Assembly: GCA_024762755.1 (NCBI GenBank)
Contig: JANTGX010000031.1
Coordinates: 1-14,461, forward strand
Source of the DNA: Gammaproteobacteria bacterium
GTDB lineage: Bacteria > Pseudomonadota > Gammaproteobacteria > SZUA-152
Reading direction: 5' to 3'
Length of the DNA: 14,461 nucleotides
Below the pieces are notes generated by a model. That model saw nothing but the letters and a program-made list of their open reading frames with translations. It was not told where the DNA came from and searched no databases. Each line of letters starts with the position of its first letter. The first letter of the stretch is position 1. Below are positions 1-6,948 of this stretch, piece after piece. A program made the translations under genes and the position numbers.

Positions 1-1
1 T

Positions 2-661
2 GACGCCGTCTCCGAGCCCTGGGTCGCCTCGGGCAGCAACACGTTCACCCTCAATGCCTACGCAAACTGCAGCAAGGGTTACGACGGTTGCAGCAAGCCC
101 AGCGGTCAGTTCGCCTGGTGGGAATCGGGCAAGGCCGACCGTTACGCCTACCTCACGGTGGCCGCCACCCCACAGACCTCGAACGCCGTGGATGCCTTCG
201 ATATCACCATCGACAACGATGGCGCCACGCTGTCCCTGTTGACCTCGGGCTACGGTACGCCGCCCATCGAGGACACCAACAGCATCCCCTCGCACGGCAT
301 CTTCGACACCTATTTCGAGATCTACGAGTTCCAGTTCGACGGCCCCGTCAGCACCATCTACGACACCCAGCCCAACCCGACGGATCCTAACCAGTCGGGT
401 AGTGGCGATGGCTACATGGAGTCCTTCGACATCGGCATCAACAGCCTCTTGGCCGGCGTCACCGGGGTGCACTTCGATCTCTTCACCGTCACCGGCAATG
501 GGAAATACTCACCGCCTACCGGTGCCAACAAGTTCCTGGTCAACGACTTCGCCCCCTTCTCCCATGATGCCGAATGGCATCAGGTGCCCGAGCCCGCCAC
601 CCTCGGCCTGCTCGGCCTCGGCCTGCTCGGCCTGGGTTGGCGCCGTCGTCCCGCCCCCTGA
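2..661 (+). CDS. PEP-CTERM sorting-signal protein, 3' part only
   Basis: The frame is open from the left edge to TGA at 659-661, so the N-terminus lies outside the window. About 219 residues are visible. The end shows VPEPATLGLLGLG, then further hydrophobic residues, then an Arg cluster (WRRRPAP). That is the classic PEP-CTERM tripartite signal: PEP motif, membrane segment, basic tail. In known systems an exosortase/EpsH-type enzyme recognises it in the inner membrane and the protein goes to the surface or extracellular matrix. The body is Asp/Thr/Gly/Tyr-rich, with one Cys pair near the visible start (CSKGYDGC), as in secreted beta-rich proteins. It loosely resembles 'choice-of-anchor' PEP-CTERM proteins, but I cannot fix the subtype. 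The sorting signal is certain; the function of the body is not. It implies that the genome encodes an exosortase elsewhere. Confidence 0.88.
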   Translation, partial: DAVSEPWVASGSNTFTLNAYANCSKGYDGCSKPSGQFAWWESGKADRYAYLTVAATPQTSNAVDAFDITIDNDGATLSLLTSGYGTPPIEDTNSIPSHGIFDTYFEIYEFQFDGPVSTIYDTQPNPTDPNQSGSGDGYMESFDIGINSLLAGVTGVHFDLFTVTGNGKYSPPTGANKFLVNDFAPFSHDAEWHQVPEPATLGLLGLGLLGLGWRRRPAP

Positions 662-691
662 CATCCACGCGACAGGGGTTCGCCCCGGAAC

Positions 692-723
692 AAAAAAGGC
701 CGGTCAATTGACCGGCCTTTTTT
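692..723. terminator. Bidirectional rho-independent terminator
   Basis: This is a perfect 32-base palindrome. A run of six A, the arm GGCCGGTC, the centre AATT, the matching arm GACCGGCC and six T follow each other. It reads as a GC-rich hairpin followed by a U tract on either strand. It lies between the convergent PEP-CTERM gene (stop at 661) and the peroxiredoxin gene (stop at 756), where it can end both transcripts. Confidence 0.95.
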
Positions 724-755
724 GTTCGCCTTTACGGCTTCCCTGGAGAAGCGGC

Positions 756-1361
756 TTACAACTTGTCGGCGTTCTCCGCCAGGTATTCGGCCACACCCTC
801 CGGGGTGTCCTTCATGCCCTTCTCACCCTCGTGCCAGTTGGCCGGGCAGACCTCGCCGTGCTCTTCATGGAAGTGCAGGGCGTCGACCATGCGCAGCATC
901 TCGTCGATGTTGCGGCCCAGGGGCAGGTCGTTGACCACTTGGTGGCGAACCACACCGGCCTTGTCGATGAGGAAGGAGCCACGGAAGGCAACCGCGCCAT
1001 CGGGGGTCTCGACGTCGTAGGCCTTGCAGATGCCGTGGGTCATGTCGGCCACCAGCGGGTAACCCACGGGACCGATGCCACCCTCGTTGACGGGGGTGTT
1101 GCGCCAGGCGTTGTGGGTGAAGTGGGAGTCGATGGAGATACCGATCACCTCCACGTTGCGCTTCTTGAACTCGGCCAGGCGATGATCGAAGGCAATCAGC
1201 TCGGAAGGGCAGACGAAGGTGAAGTCCAGCGGGTAGAAGAAGACCACGGCGTATTTGTCCTTGGTCGCGGTGGCGAAATGAAACTCATCGACGATGGTGC
1301 CGTCACCCAGCACGGCCGGGGCGGTAAAGTCAGGGGCTTGACGTCCTACGAGAATTCCCAC
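756..1361 (-). CDS. Typical 2-Cys peroxiredoxin (AhpC/Prx1 class)
   Basis: A cytoplasmic thiol peroxidase that reduces H2O2 and organic peroxides. The protein is 201 residues with the PxxxTxxC active site in YPLDFTFVCPSE (P44, T48, peroxidatic C51). The resolving cysteine is C172 in EVCPANW, as in typical two-Cys dimers with intersubunit disulphides. GGIG at 94-97 resembles the GGLG loop of overoxidation-sensitive enzymes, but the C-terminal YF is YL here (193-194). I chose the GTG start at 1361 because GGAGG lies eight bases upstream; the longer in-frame TTG start at 1376 would sit on that ribosome site. The gene follows rlmKL on the same strand but is separated by 166 bases containing a terminator-like hairpin. 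It probably has its own regulation. No ahpF is visible, so the reductant is unknown (thioredoxin or a rubredoxin-type donor is possible). Confidence 0.95.
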   Translation of the reverse strand: MGILVGRQAPDFTAPAVLGDGTIVDEFHFATATKDKYAVVFFYPLDFTFVCPSELIAFDHRLAEFKKRNVEVIGISIDSHFTHNAWRNTPVNEGGIGPVGYPLVADMTHGICKAYDVETPDGAVAFRGSFLIDKAGVVRHQVVNDLPLGRNIDEMLRMVDALHFHEEHGEVCPANWHEGEKGMKDTPEGVAEYLAENADKL

Positions 1362-1369
1362 GATAACAT

Positions 1370-1374
1370 CCTCC
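1370..1374 (-). promoter_or_regulatory. Ribosome binding site deciding the peroxiredoxin start
   Basis: GGAGG on the minus strand is eight bases upstream of GTG at 1361-1359. It overlaps the upstream TTG codon (1376-1374) that would otherwise extend the protein by five residues. The GTG start is therefore preferred. Confidence 0.75.
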
Positions 1375-1400
1375 AATTACGGTTATTGATAGCAGAGCAT

Positions 1401-1457
1401 TTGCGCAAAAGGCCCGGCGCATGGCCAGGCCCCTGCTAAAGATAGTCGTTTGCGCAA
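1401..1457. repeat. Pair of TTGCGCAA palindromes flanking the hairpin
   Basis: TTGCGCAA occurs at 1401-1408 and again at 1450-1457, spaced 49 bases and flanking the hairpin at 1411-1431. The first is extended to TTTGCGCAAA on the 1400-1409 side. The second lies inside a wider inverted repeat, GTCGTT (1445-1450) and AACGAC (1456-1461). A paired operator for a dimeric regulator of the peroxiredoxin gene is possible. The spacing and function are inference, and I do not recognise an OxyR consensus here. Confidence 0.35.
1407..1431 (-). terminator. Terminator or attenuator hairpin between rlmKL and the peroxiredoxin gene
   Basis: Read on the minus strand, the arm GGCCTGGC (1431-1424), a five-base loop and the arm GCCGGGCC (1418-1411, one U-G pair) are followed by only four T. 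It is about 100 bases past the rlmKL stop and 46 bases before the peroxiredoxin start. It could end rlmKL transcription. The short U tract and the little room left downstream for a peroxiredoxin promoter make an attenuator within a longer peroxiredoxin leader an alternative. Confidence 0.5.
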
Positions 1458-1527
1458 CGACCGATCGAGACGTTTTTGAGACTCAATCTAAATCCCAAGC
1501 ACTTTATAAAGGGATAGCCGGAGATTA

Positions 1528-3783
1528 TCAAGCATCCCGACGGCGAATACGCCAGCAACGATGGATCTTGGGGTTGCGCTCGAAGTCCTTGGGCAGGGTC
1601 TGCCGCGAGATGTCCTCCACCTGCAGGTCCGCCAGCCCTGCCTCGTCGAGGCGGAAGCGACGGAAATTGGTGGAGAACAGCAGCTCGCCATCGTCGGTGA
1701 GCAAACGGGCGGCGTGCTGGATGAGACTCACGTGGTCCCGCTGGATGTCGAGGCTGTCGGCCATGCGTTTGGAATTGGAGAAGGTCGGCGGGTCGAGGAA
1801 GATCAGACCGAAACGGCGCGGCGCATCACCACCGACGGAACCGGTGCGTGGTCGGGCCCGTCCCCAGACGCTGCTCTCGGGCGCCTTCGCCTCGGCCTGC
1901 TCGGCCAGCCAGTCCGTGACATCGGCCTGCAGCAGACGCTGGTTCGGGCCGTGCAGCTCGTTGAGTGCGAGGTTGCGCCGTGCCCAGTCGAGGTAGGTCC
2001 GCGACATGTCCACCGAGGTGGTGCTACTGGCCCCGCCCAGGGCCGCGTGCACCGTGGCCGTGCCGGTGTAGGCGAACAGGTTGAGGAAGTCGCGCCCGGC
2101 GGCCCGCTCGCCGATCATCTGACGGGTGATGCGATGGTCGAGGAACAGGCCGGTGTCCAGGTAGTCCTCGAAATTGACCCACAAGCGGCACGGCCCCTCC
2201 CGCACCACATGGAAATGACGCTCGTCCTGCAGTTTCTCGTACTGGCGACTGCCGCGCTTGCGCTCGCGCAGTTTGAGGTGCACCCGTTCCGGCGCCACCT
2301 CCAACACCTCGGGCAACACCGCCAGGGCCTCATGGCGCCGCGCGCGCACCTTGTCCTCGGCGATGCTCGCCGGTGCGGCATATTCCTGCACATGCACGTG
2401 ACGACCGTCCTCGCAGTCGTAGACATCCACCGCCAGGGCGTATTCCGGCATGTCGGCATCGTAGGCGCGGAAGGCGTGGATGTCCTGGTCACGCCGCCAG
2501 CGTGCCAATTGCTTGAGATTCTTGCGCAGGCGATTGGCGAACATCTGCGCCCCCGGGGTCTGCGCCAGCGCCGGATTGGGCGGCACCGGGCCGCGCCGCA
2601 TGGCCCATTTCGGGTCGACCTCGAAGCGCAACAACTGGCACTCCAGGGCCCCGTTGTAGAGCTTGTGCAGGCGTCGTGCGCGCAGGCCGATGGCCATGCC
2701 CAGCTCGCGCTCGCTGGTGATCACCGCCGCGCGCCAGCCCACGTAGCGCTTGAGCAGGCAATCGCCGAGGTCGCGGTACAGGCGCCGCAGCTCGTGCACC
2801 TCGCCGAGGCGTTCACCGTAGGGGGGATTGGCCACCACCAGGCCGGGCGTGACGTCTTCGCCGGGGTGGGGACAGTCGGCCAGCGAGACCTGGGCAAAGG
2901 CGATCACCTGCGCCAGCCCGGCGCGCTCGGCGTTGGCCCGCGCGATCTCCACCGCACGCCCGCTCAGGTCGAAACCATACACGGGGGGACACTGGGTCAG
3001 ACCCGCCTCGCGTCGCTGTCGGGCCTCGGCCAGCAGCGCGCCCCACACCTCGGGGCGGTGTTTGCGCCAGCCGAGGAAGCCCCAATACTCGCGCAGCAGG
3101 CCCGGGGCGATGTCGGCGGCGATCATGGCGCCCTCGATGGGCAGGGTGCCGGAACCGCACACCGGATCCACCAACGCCCCACCCTGCTTGGCGATCTCCG
3201 CCCAGCCGGCGCGCAACAGGATGGCGGCGGCGAGGTTCTCCTTCAGCGGCGCGGCCACGTTCTCCTCGCGCCCCGGCCGGCGATAGCCGCGACGGTGCAG
3301 GCTGTCGCCGGAGAGGTCGAGATTGACCACCGCGGTATCGCGCTGCAGGAAGACGTTGATGCGCAGATCCGGCTGCTCGCGCGCCACCGAGGGACGCTCG
3401 CCGGTGGCCGCACGAAATTGATCGACGATGGCGTCCTTCACCTTCTGCGCACCAAACTGGGTGTGATCGATGCGCGAGCGCACACTGCTGAAATCCACCG
3501 CCAGGGTGGCGTCGGCGGCCATGTGCTCGGACCAGTCGATGGTCTGCACCCCGGCATAGAGGGCCTCCGGGTCGGCGGCGGGGAAACGCGCCAGGGGCAG
3601 CAGCACCCGATTGGCCACCCGCGACCACAGACAGACCCGCAGGGCGCCGGCGATGTCGCTCTGGAAACTGGCCCCGGCACGGGCCTCGGCCACGTTGGCC
3701 GCACCGAGGGCACGCAGCTCGTCGGCGAGCAGGCCCTCCATGCCCTTGGGGGCGGTGGCAAAGAAGCGATGTTGTTGGCTCAT
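1528..3783 (-). CDS. rlmL: Bifunctional 23S rRNA methyltransferase RlmKL (m2G2445 / m7G2069)
   Basis: A fused ribosomal RNA methyltransferase using S-adenosylmethionine in the cytoplasm. The RlmL half makes m2G2445 and the RlmK half makes m7G2069 (E. coli numbering). The start at MSQQHRFFATAPKG gives 751 residues. An N-terminal THUMP-type domain lies at about 45-155. The first Rossmann domain has DPVCGSGTLP and the catalytic NPPYGERLGE near 318. The second has FLNLFAYTGTATVHAALGG and DPPTFSNSKRM near 661. The enzyme is about 50 residues longer than the 702-residue E. coli protein. Much of the excess is one insertion at about residues 630-657, just before DPPTF, rich in Arg, Gly and Ser (SSVWGRARPRTGSVGG). 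The frame is also open far upstream of this ATG, but that extra sequence lacks family similarity and runs under the opposite-strand gene. No clear Shine-Dalgarno precedes the ATG. Confidence 0.95.
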   Translation of the reverse strand: MSQQHRFFATAPKGMEGLLADELRALGAANVAEARAGASFQSDIAGALRVCLWSRVANRVLLPLARFPAADPEALYAGVQTIDWSEHMAADATLAVDFSSVRSRIDHTQFGAQKVKDAIVDQFRAATGERPSVAREQPDLRINVFLQRDTAVVNLDLSGDSLHRRGYRRPGREENVAAPLKENLAAAILLRAGWAEIAKQGGALVDPVCGSGTLPIEGAMIAADIAPGLLREYWGFLGWRKHRPEVWGALLAEARQRREAGLTQCPPVYGFDLSGRAVEIARANAERAGLAQVIAFAQVSLADCPHPGEDVTPGLVVANPPYGERLGEVHELRRLYRDLGDCLLKRYVGWRAAVITSERELGMAIGLRARRLHKLYNGALECQLLRFEVDPKWAMRRGPVPPNPALAQTPGAQMFANRLRKNLKQLARWRRDQDIHAFRAYDADMPEYALAVDVYDCEDGRHVHVQEYAAPASIAEDKVRARRHEALAVLPEVLEVAPERVHLKLRERKRGSRQYEKLQDERHFHVVREGPCRLWVNFEDYLDTGLFLDHRITRQMIGERAAGRDFLNLFAYTGTATVHAALGGASSTTSVDMSRTYLDWARRNLALNELHGPNQRLLQADVTDWLAEQAEAKAPESSVWGRARPRTGSVGGDAPRRFGLIFLDPPTFSNSKRMADSLDIQRDHVSLIQHAARLLTDDGELLFSTNFRRFRLDEAGLADLQVEDISRQTLPKDFERNPKIHRCWRIRRRDA

Positions 3784-3967
3784 GGCAGGGGATCGACGCG
3801 GCAGGGAAAGGACCCGCCATGATACGGCAAAGCGGCGCCCTAGCCGATATGGCCGGATTCTGCCGGGCTTACGCGCCGAGCCGGCCGCCATCTCGGGCCG
3901 TTGACCACCTTCCCCTCGGCGGGCCGACTGAGGATAATGCCCGATCGACGACACAAGGCCGGCGCCC
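3784..3967. promoter_or_regulatory. Divergent promoter gap between rlmKL and the membrane operon
   Basis: These 184 non-coding bases separate two divergent genes and should hold both promoters. On the plus strand GATAAT at 3933-3938 is a good -10 candidate, about 30 bases before the next ATG. The nearest TTGACC (3901-3906) is too far upstream (26-base spacer) to be its -35. On the minus strand TATCAT (3824-3819) is a possible -10 for rlmKL. Neither has a matching -35, so the assignment is weak. Confidence 0.3.
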
Positions 3968-5104
3968 ATGCCCAAGGCAACGACAAGACCCCCTATCCAG
4001 ATCGGCTGGCTCGCGGCCACCAACCTTGACGATGAACAACGTGCACTGCTCGACGGCCTTGCCGACGACTGCCTTGCGCAGTTGTCTCGCCAGTTCCCCG
4101 AGTTCGCCTGGAACCTGAGCCGCCTGCGACGACCGATTGCCGAGCCCATCGGCCCCCTCGATCCGCTCACCCTGCTGGAACTGGGCGCCGAAGAGAAACT
4201 GCACCAGCACCTCGACCTGGTACTGGTCTTCGTGCCCAATGAGCTGATCCCGCGCAACCGGCCCTTCGTCACCGGCGTGCCCTCCTCCATCCTCGAGGTG
4301 GCCGTGCTGTCCAGCGCCCGATTCATGGACACCCAGCAACCGCAGCGCCACCTGCTCGGCCTGGCCCTGCACCTGCTCGGTCACCTGCTCGGCCTCGCCC
4401 ACGAAGAGGAGGGCGTCATGCGCCTGAGCGACGAGGCCGAGCGTCTCGAGGCGGTGGACTTCTCCGCCGAGGCGCGGACACAGATCCGCCAACGCTTGGC
4501 CCGTATTGCCGACCAACGCGTGGAGGAACAGGGCCGCCGTCGCCCGCTGGCCTTCTGGTGGCGCACCTGGCTGGCGGACCCCTGGGGGATCGTCAGCGAG
4601 ATATTCGCCTACGCCCCCTGGCGCATGCCGCTGTATCTGGGTCGTTTCACCGCCGCCACGGCAGTCACCGTCATCTTTCTCTTCCTCAGTGCCGAGGCTT
4701 GGGAACTGGGCGCCAAACTGGCCCCCGGCTGGCTCCTGACCAGCGCGTTGCTCGCCGTGGTTCTCGCCGCGCTGAGCGTCTATCTGGGGCAAAACTTGCA
4801 CCAGATGGGTCGTGTGGCCAACCTGCGGGAGCAACTCATCCGAACCCGAACCATCCTCTTCGGCGCCTTGCTGAGCGGCATGGGGGCCTTGTGGGTCGTG
4901 CTGTTTCTGATCGCCCTGACGAGCATGTCGCTGTTTCCCAAGGCGGTCTTTGCCGGTTGGGCCGGGGTGGCGCCCGAGGCCCTGTCACTGAGTCACTTTG
5001 CTGCCCTCATGGCCACCCTGGGCGTGGTCGCCGGCGCCTTTGGTGGCAACCTGGAAGACGAGGAGGAGATCAAGGCCGTGCTGTTGTTCGACGAGGAGGC
5101 CTGA
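3968..5104 (+). CDS. Metzincin/archaemetzincin-like protein with four C-terminal membrane helices, catalytic Glu missing
   Basis: No characterised homologue is recognised. The first ~155 residues look like an archaemetzincin-type fold. A strand-rich stretch LDLVLVFVPNELI and SSILEVAVLSSARF is followed by HLLGHLLGLAH (H135, H139, G142, H145). That fits the zinc motif HExxHxxGxxH except that the catalytic Glu is Leu136. A Met at 151 (EEEGVM) could be a Met-turn. An acidic/basic linker follows, then four hydrophobic segments at about 223-242, 253-273, 296-319 and 341-359, and an acidic tail (EDEEEI, DEEA). Three histidines could still bind zinc, but ordinary proteolysis is unlikely without the Glu. 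The start is ATG with a weak AAGG nine bases upstream. The stop is one base from the K+ channel ATG, and this gene also carries the channel's GGAGG. That coupling suggests a shared membrane role. The fold assignment is inference. Confidence 0.8.
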   Translation: MPKATTRPPIQIGWLAATNLDDEQRALLDGLADDCLAQLSRQFPEFAWNLSRLRRPIAEPIGPLDPLTLLELGAEEKLHQHLDLVLVFVPNELIPRNRPFVTGVPSSILEVAVLSSARFMDTQQPQRHLLGLALHLLGHLLGLAHEEEGVMRLSDEAERLEAVDFSAEARTQIRQRLARIADQRVEEQGRRRPLAFWWRTWLADPWGIVSEIFAYAPWRMPLYLGRFTAATAVTVIFLFLSAEAWELGAKLAPGWLLTSALLAVVLAALSVYLGQNLHQMGRVANLREQLIRTRTILFGALLSGMGALWVVLFLIALTSMSLFPKAVFAGWAGVAPEALSLSHFAALMATLGVVAGAFGGNLEDEEEIKAVLLFDEEA

Positions 5105-5105
5105 C

Positions 5106-6017
5106 ATGTTCCCCGCATCCTGGCGACATCTCGGCTATCGCCTGATGGAGACCCGCGACGCCGGCCTCCCGGCGCGTGTACTCAACGGTCTGCTGATCCT
5201 GCTCATCATCCTCAGTGTGAGCGGCGCCCTGCTGGAGACCATTCCCTCCCTGGCCCAGCGCCATGCCCAACTGTTCTATGCCGTTGAGGTGATCTCCGTC
5301 GCCGTGTTCAGCGTGGAATACCTGGGCCGCCTGTGGTGGTCCGTGGAGGACCCTCGTTATGCCCGTCCCCTGGCCGGACGCCTGCGCTATGCCCTGACGC
5401 CCATGGCCCTCATCGACCTGCTTGCCATCCTGCCCTTCTATCTCGCCCTGTTCGTGGGCATGGACCTGCGTCTGCTACGCATGTTGCGGGTCCTGCGCAT
5501 GCTCAAGCTGTCCCGCTACTCGCCGGCGGTGACCATGTTGCTGGATGTCCTGCGCGAGGAGCGCGACTCCCTCGTCGTCACCTTCTTCATCCTCATCACC
5601 ATCCTCATCTTCGCCTCCACCGGCATCTACGCCTTCGAGCGCGAGGCACAGCCCGTGGCCTTTGGCAGCATCCCGGCGGCCATGTGGTGGGCCGTCGCCA
5701 CCCTGACCACGGTCGGCTATGGCGACGTCACGCCCATCACGGTGGAAGGCAAGCTGTTCGCCGCCTTGATCACCCTCACCGGCATCGGCATGGTCTCCCT
5801 GCCCGCAGGCATCATCGCCTCCGGCTTCACCGAGGCCCTGCGCCAGCGGCGTGAAGACTTCGCCGAAATGGTCACCGAGGCCCTCAACGAAGGGCCACTG
5901 GATCTGGCCACCCGCCGTCGGCTGGACGAAAATCGAGAGGAACTGGGCTTGAGCGCGCACAAGGCCCAGCGCATCATCCGTCGCACCCGCGAGCGGCTGG
6001 ACCGACGACCCCACTGA
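5106..6017 (+). CDS. Voltage-gated potassium channel (six-helix, Kv/KvAP-like)
   Basis: A 303-residue inner-membrane ion channel subunit, presumably a tetramer. Helices S1 (about 24-45), S2 (57-78, acidic E71) and S3 (98-117, acidic D104) come first. S4 (122-137, RLLRMLRVLRMLKLSR) has a basic residue at every third position, the voltage sensor. S5 (157-176), the pore loop and S6 (216-240) follow. The selectivity filter TLTTVGYGDVTP (TVGYGD at 202-207) is the K+-selective signature. The ~60-residue cytoplasmic C-terminus is charged and helical, with no RCK or cyclic-nucleotide domain. The start is ATG at 5106, with GGAGG at 5095-5099 inside the preceding gene. A longer in-frame upstream start would overlap that gene and has no support. 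It is the middle gene of an apparent three-gene membrane operon. Confidence 0.95.
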   Translation: MFPASWRHLGYRLMETRDAGLPARVLNGLLILLIILSVSGALLETIPSLAQRHAQLFYAVEVISVAVFSVEYLGRLWWSVEDPRYARPLAGRLRYALTPMALIDLLAILPFYLALFVGMDLRLLRMLRVLRMLKLSRYSPAVTMLLDVLREERDSLVVTFFILITILIFASTGIYAFEREAQPVAFGSIPAAMWWAVATLTTVGYGDVTPITVEGKLFAALITLTGIGMVSLPAGIIASGFTEALRQRREDFAEMVTEALNEGPLDLATRRRLDENREELGLSAHKAQRIIRRTRERLDRRPH

Positions 6018-6021
6018 GCCC

Positions 6022-6039
6022 GCCGCCCGATACGGCGGC
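6022..6039 (+). other. Intercistronic hairpin between the channel and psiE-like genes
   Basis: The arms GCCGCC (6022-6027) and GGCGGC (6034-6039) enclose a six-base loop, in the 52-base gap after the channel stop. No T run follows, so it is not a standard terminator. It may stabilise or define an mRNA end within the operon. Confidence 0.4.
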
Positions 6040-6069
6040 CCCGTCCATGACACCGAGATCGAGACGAAC

Positions 6070-6603
6070 ATGAAGAGAGAAAAAGGCAGACAGGGAATCT
6101 TCGCCGAGACCCGCGAGCATTGGCCGCTGATGACCTTCTACGAGCGCTTCGAGCAGACCGTGGCCATCATCCTCAGTTTCGCCATCGCCGTGGTGGTGGT
6201 GGTGGCCCTGTGGGAACTGCTGCTGCGCATCGGCATCCTGCTGCTCTCGGGCAGCCTCGACCCGCTGGACCACCGTATCTTTCAGGGGGTGTTCGGCATG
6301 ATCATGACCCTGCTCATCGCCATGGAGTTCAAGCATTCCATCATCCGCGTCATCGAACGCGACGAGAGCATCATCCAGGTGAAGACGGTGATCCTCATCG
6401 CCATCCTGGCGCTGGCGCGCAAGTTCATCATCATCGACACCAGCACCACCGGCGCCGACAAACTGGCGGCGCTGGCCGCCATCGTCCTGGCCCTGGGCGT
6501 GGTCTACTGGCTGATGCGTGAGAGCGACACGCGCAAGCTGCTCGCCGAGGCGCAGATCGAAGAGAACGCGGGCGTGCCGCCGGAGGAGGATCGCCGCCCG
6601 TGA
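6070..6603 (+). CDS. PsiE-family integral membrane protein
   Basis: A 177-residue inner-membrane protein of the phosphate-starvation-inducible PsiE family, whose biochemical role is unknown. It has four hydrophobic segments: about 30-55, 73-92, 107-122 and 131-150. The family-typical stretch FGMIMTLLIAMEFKHSI is followed by RKFIIID. The C-terminal ~25 residues are charged and soluble. The start is ATG at 6070 with a weak GAGA six bases upstream. It lies 52 bases after the K+ channel on the same strand and is probably the last gene of that operon, since the next gene is convergent only 13 bases after its stop. Nothing I see (such as a Pho box) supports phosphate control here, so the name reflects homology only. 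Confidence 0.88.
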   Translation: MKREKGRQGIFAETREHWPLMTFYERFEQTVAIILSFAIAVVVVVALWELLLRIGILLLSGSLDPLDHRIFQGVFGMIMTLLIAMEFKHSIIRVIERDESIIQVKTVILIAILALARKFIIIDTSTTGADKLAALAAIVLALGVVYWLMRESDTRKLLAEAQIEENAGVPPEEDRRP

Positions 6604-6616
6604 GGGACGGCGTTGG

Positions 6617-6895
6617 TCAGTCGGCGTGGGGGTGTGAACGGACCTGCTCGAAGGCCTCCGCCACCGCCGCCGCGACTTGACGCTCCATGCTCGCCTGCTC
6701 GTCCGGCGTGAGATAGAAGACCAGGTCCACACTGTGTCGGACGTAGCGTGTCGGCAGATGGTTGAGGGCCAGGCAGGCGATGTCTTCCAGGGCGCCTTCG
6801 GCCAGTGGCTCACCCTCGCCGTCTGTGGCGAGCCGCCGCTGAATGGCCTCGAAGACCAGCTTTTCGTAGTGATTGTGGATGTTGTCGAGAATCAA
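6617..6895 (-). CDS. ComFB-family protein
   Basis: A small cytoplasmic protein of 92 residues, the usual size for the ComFB (late competence development) family. The N-terminal IHNHYEKLVFEAI and central LEDIACLALNHLPTRYVRHSVDLVFYL match the family pattern (N-YYEKLV ... D-ACLALNRLPPRYVRH-VD). Bacillus comFB sits in the comF operon. Cyanobacterial relatives have been proposed as cyclic-dinucleotide receptors linked to competence and motility. In this organism the role is open. The start appears to be TTG at 6895, because AGAGG lies seven bases upstream and no in-frame ATG is better placed. The lipoprotein gene ends 53 bases upstream on the same strand, so the two are probably co-transcribed. 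No other competence gene is visible. Confidence 0.85.
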   Translation of the reverse strand: MILDNIHNHYEKLVFEAIQRRLATDGEGEPLAEGALEDIACLALNHLPTRYVRHSVDLVFYLTPDEQASMERQVAAAVAEAFEQVRSHPHAD

Positions 6896-6948
6896 GGGGG
6901 TGCCTCTCAGCCGTCGCAGGGTATGTGCGGCATAGCGACCGCGCGGGG

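Noticed and set aside
1377..1527. An OxyR site for the peroxiredoxin gene
   Set aside because: Scattered ATAG/CTAT-like words exist, but not in the spaced four-element arrangement.
1561..3822. A 753-codon open frame on the plus strand across rlmKL
   Set aside because: It is antisense to a clear RlmKL. High GC keeps opposite frames open, and its translation is His/Gly/Gln-rich with no family features.
3901..3938. TTGACC plus GATAAT as one sigma-70 promoter
   Set aside because: The spacer is 26 bases, well outside the usual 16 to 18. Only the -10-like box is kept, as weak evidence.
3784..4332. N-terminal extension of RlmKL by 183 residues
   Set aside because: The family N-terminus begins at MSQQHRFFATAPKG. 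The extension lacks similarity and overlaps the opposite metzincin-like gene.
6070..6603. Pho-regulon control of the PsiE-like gene
   Set aside because: No Pho-box direct repeats are seen upstream, and the gene appears to be the third of an operon.
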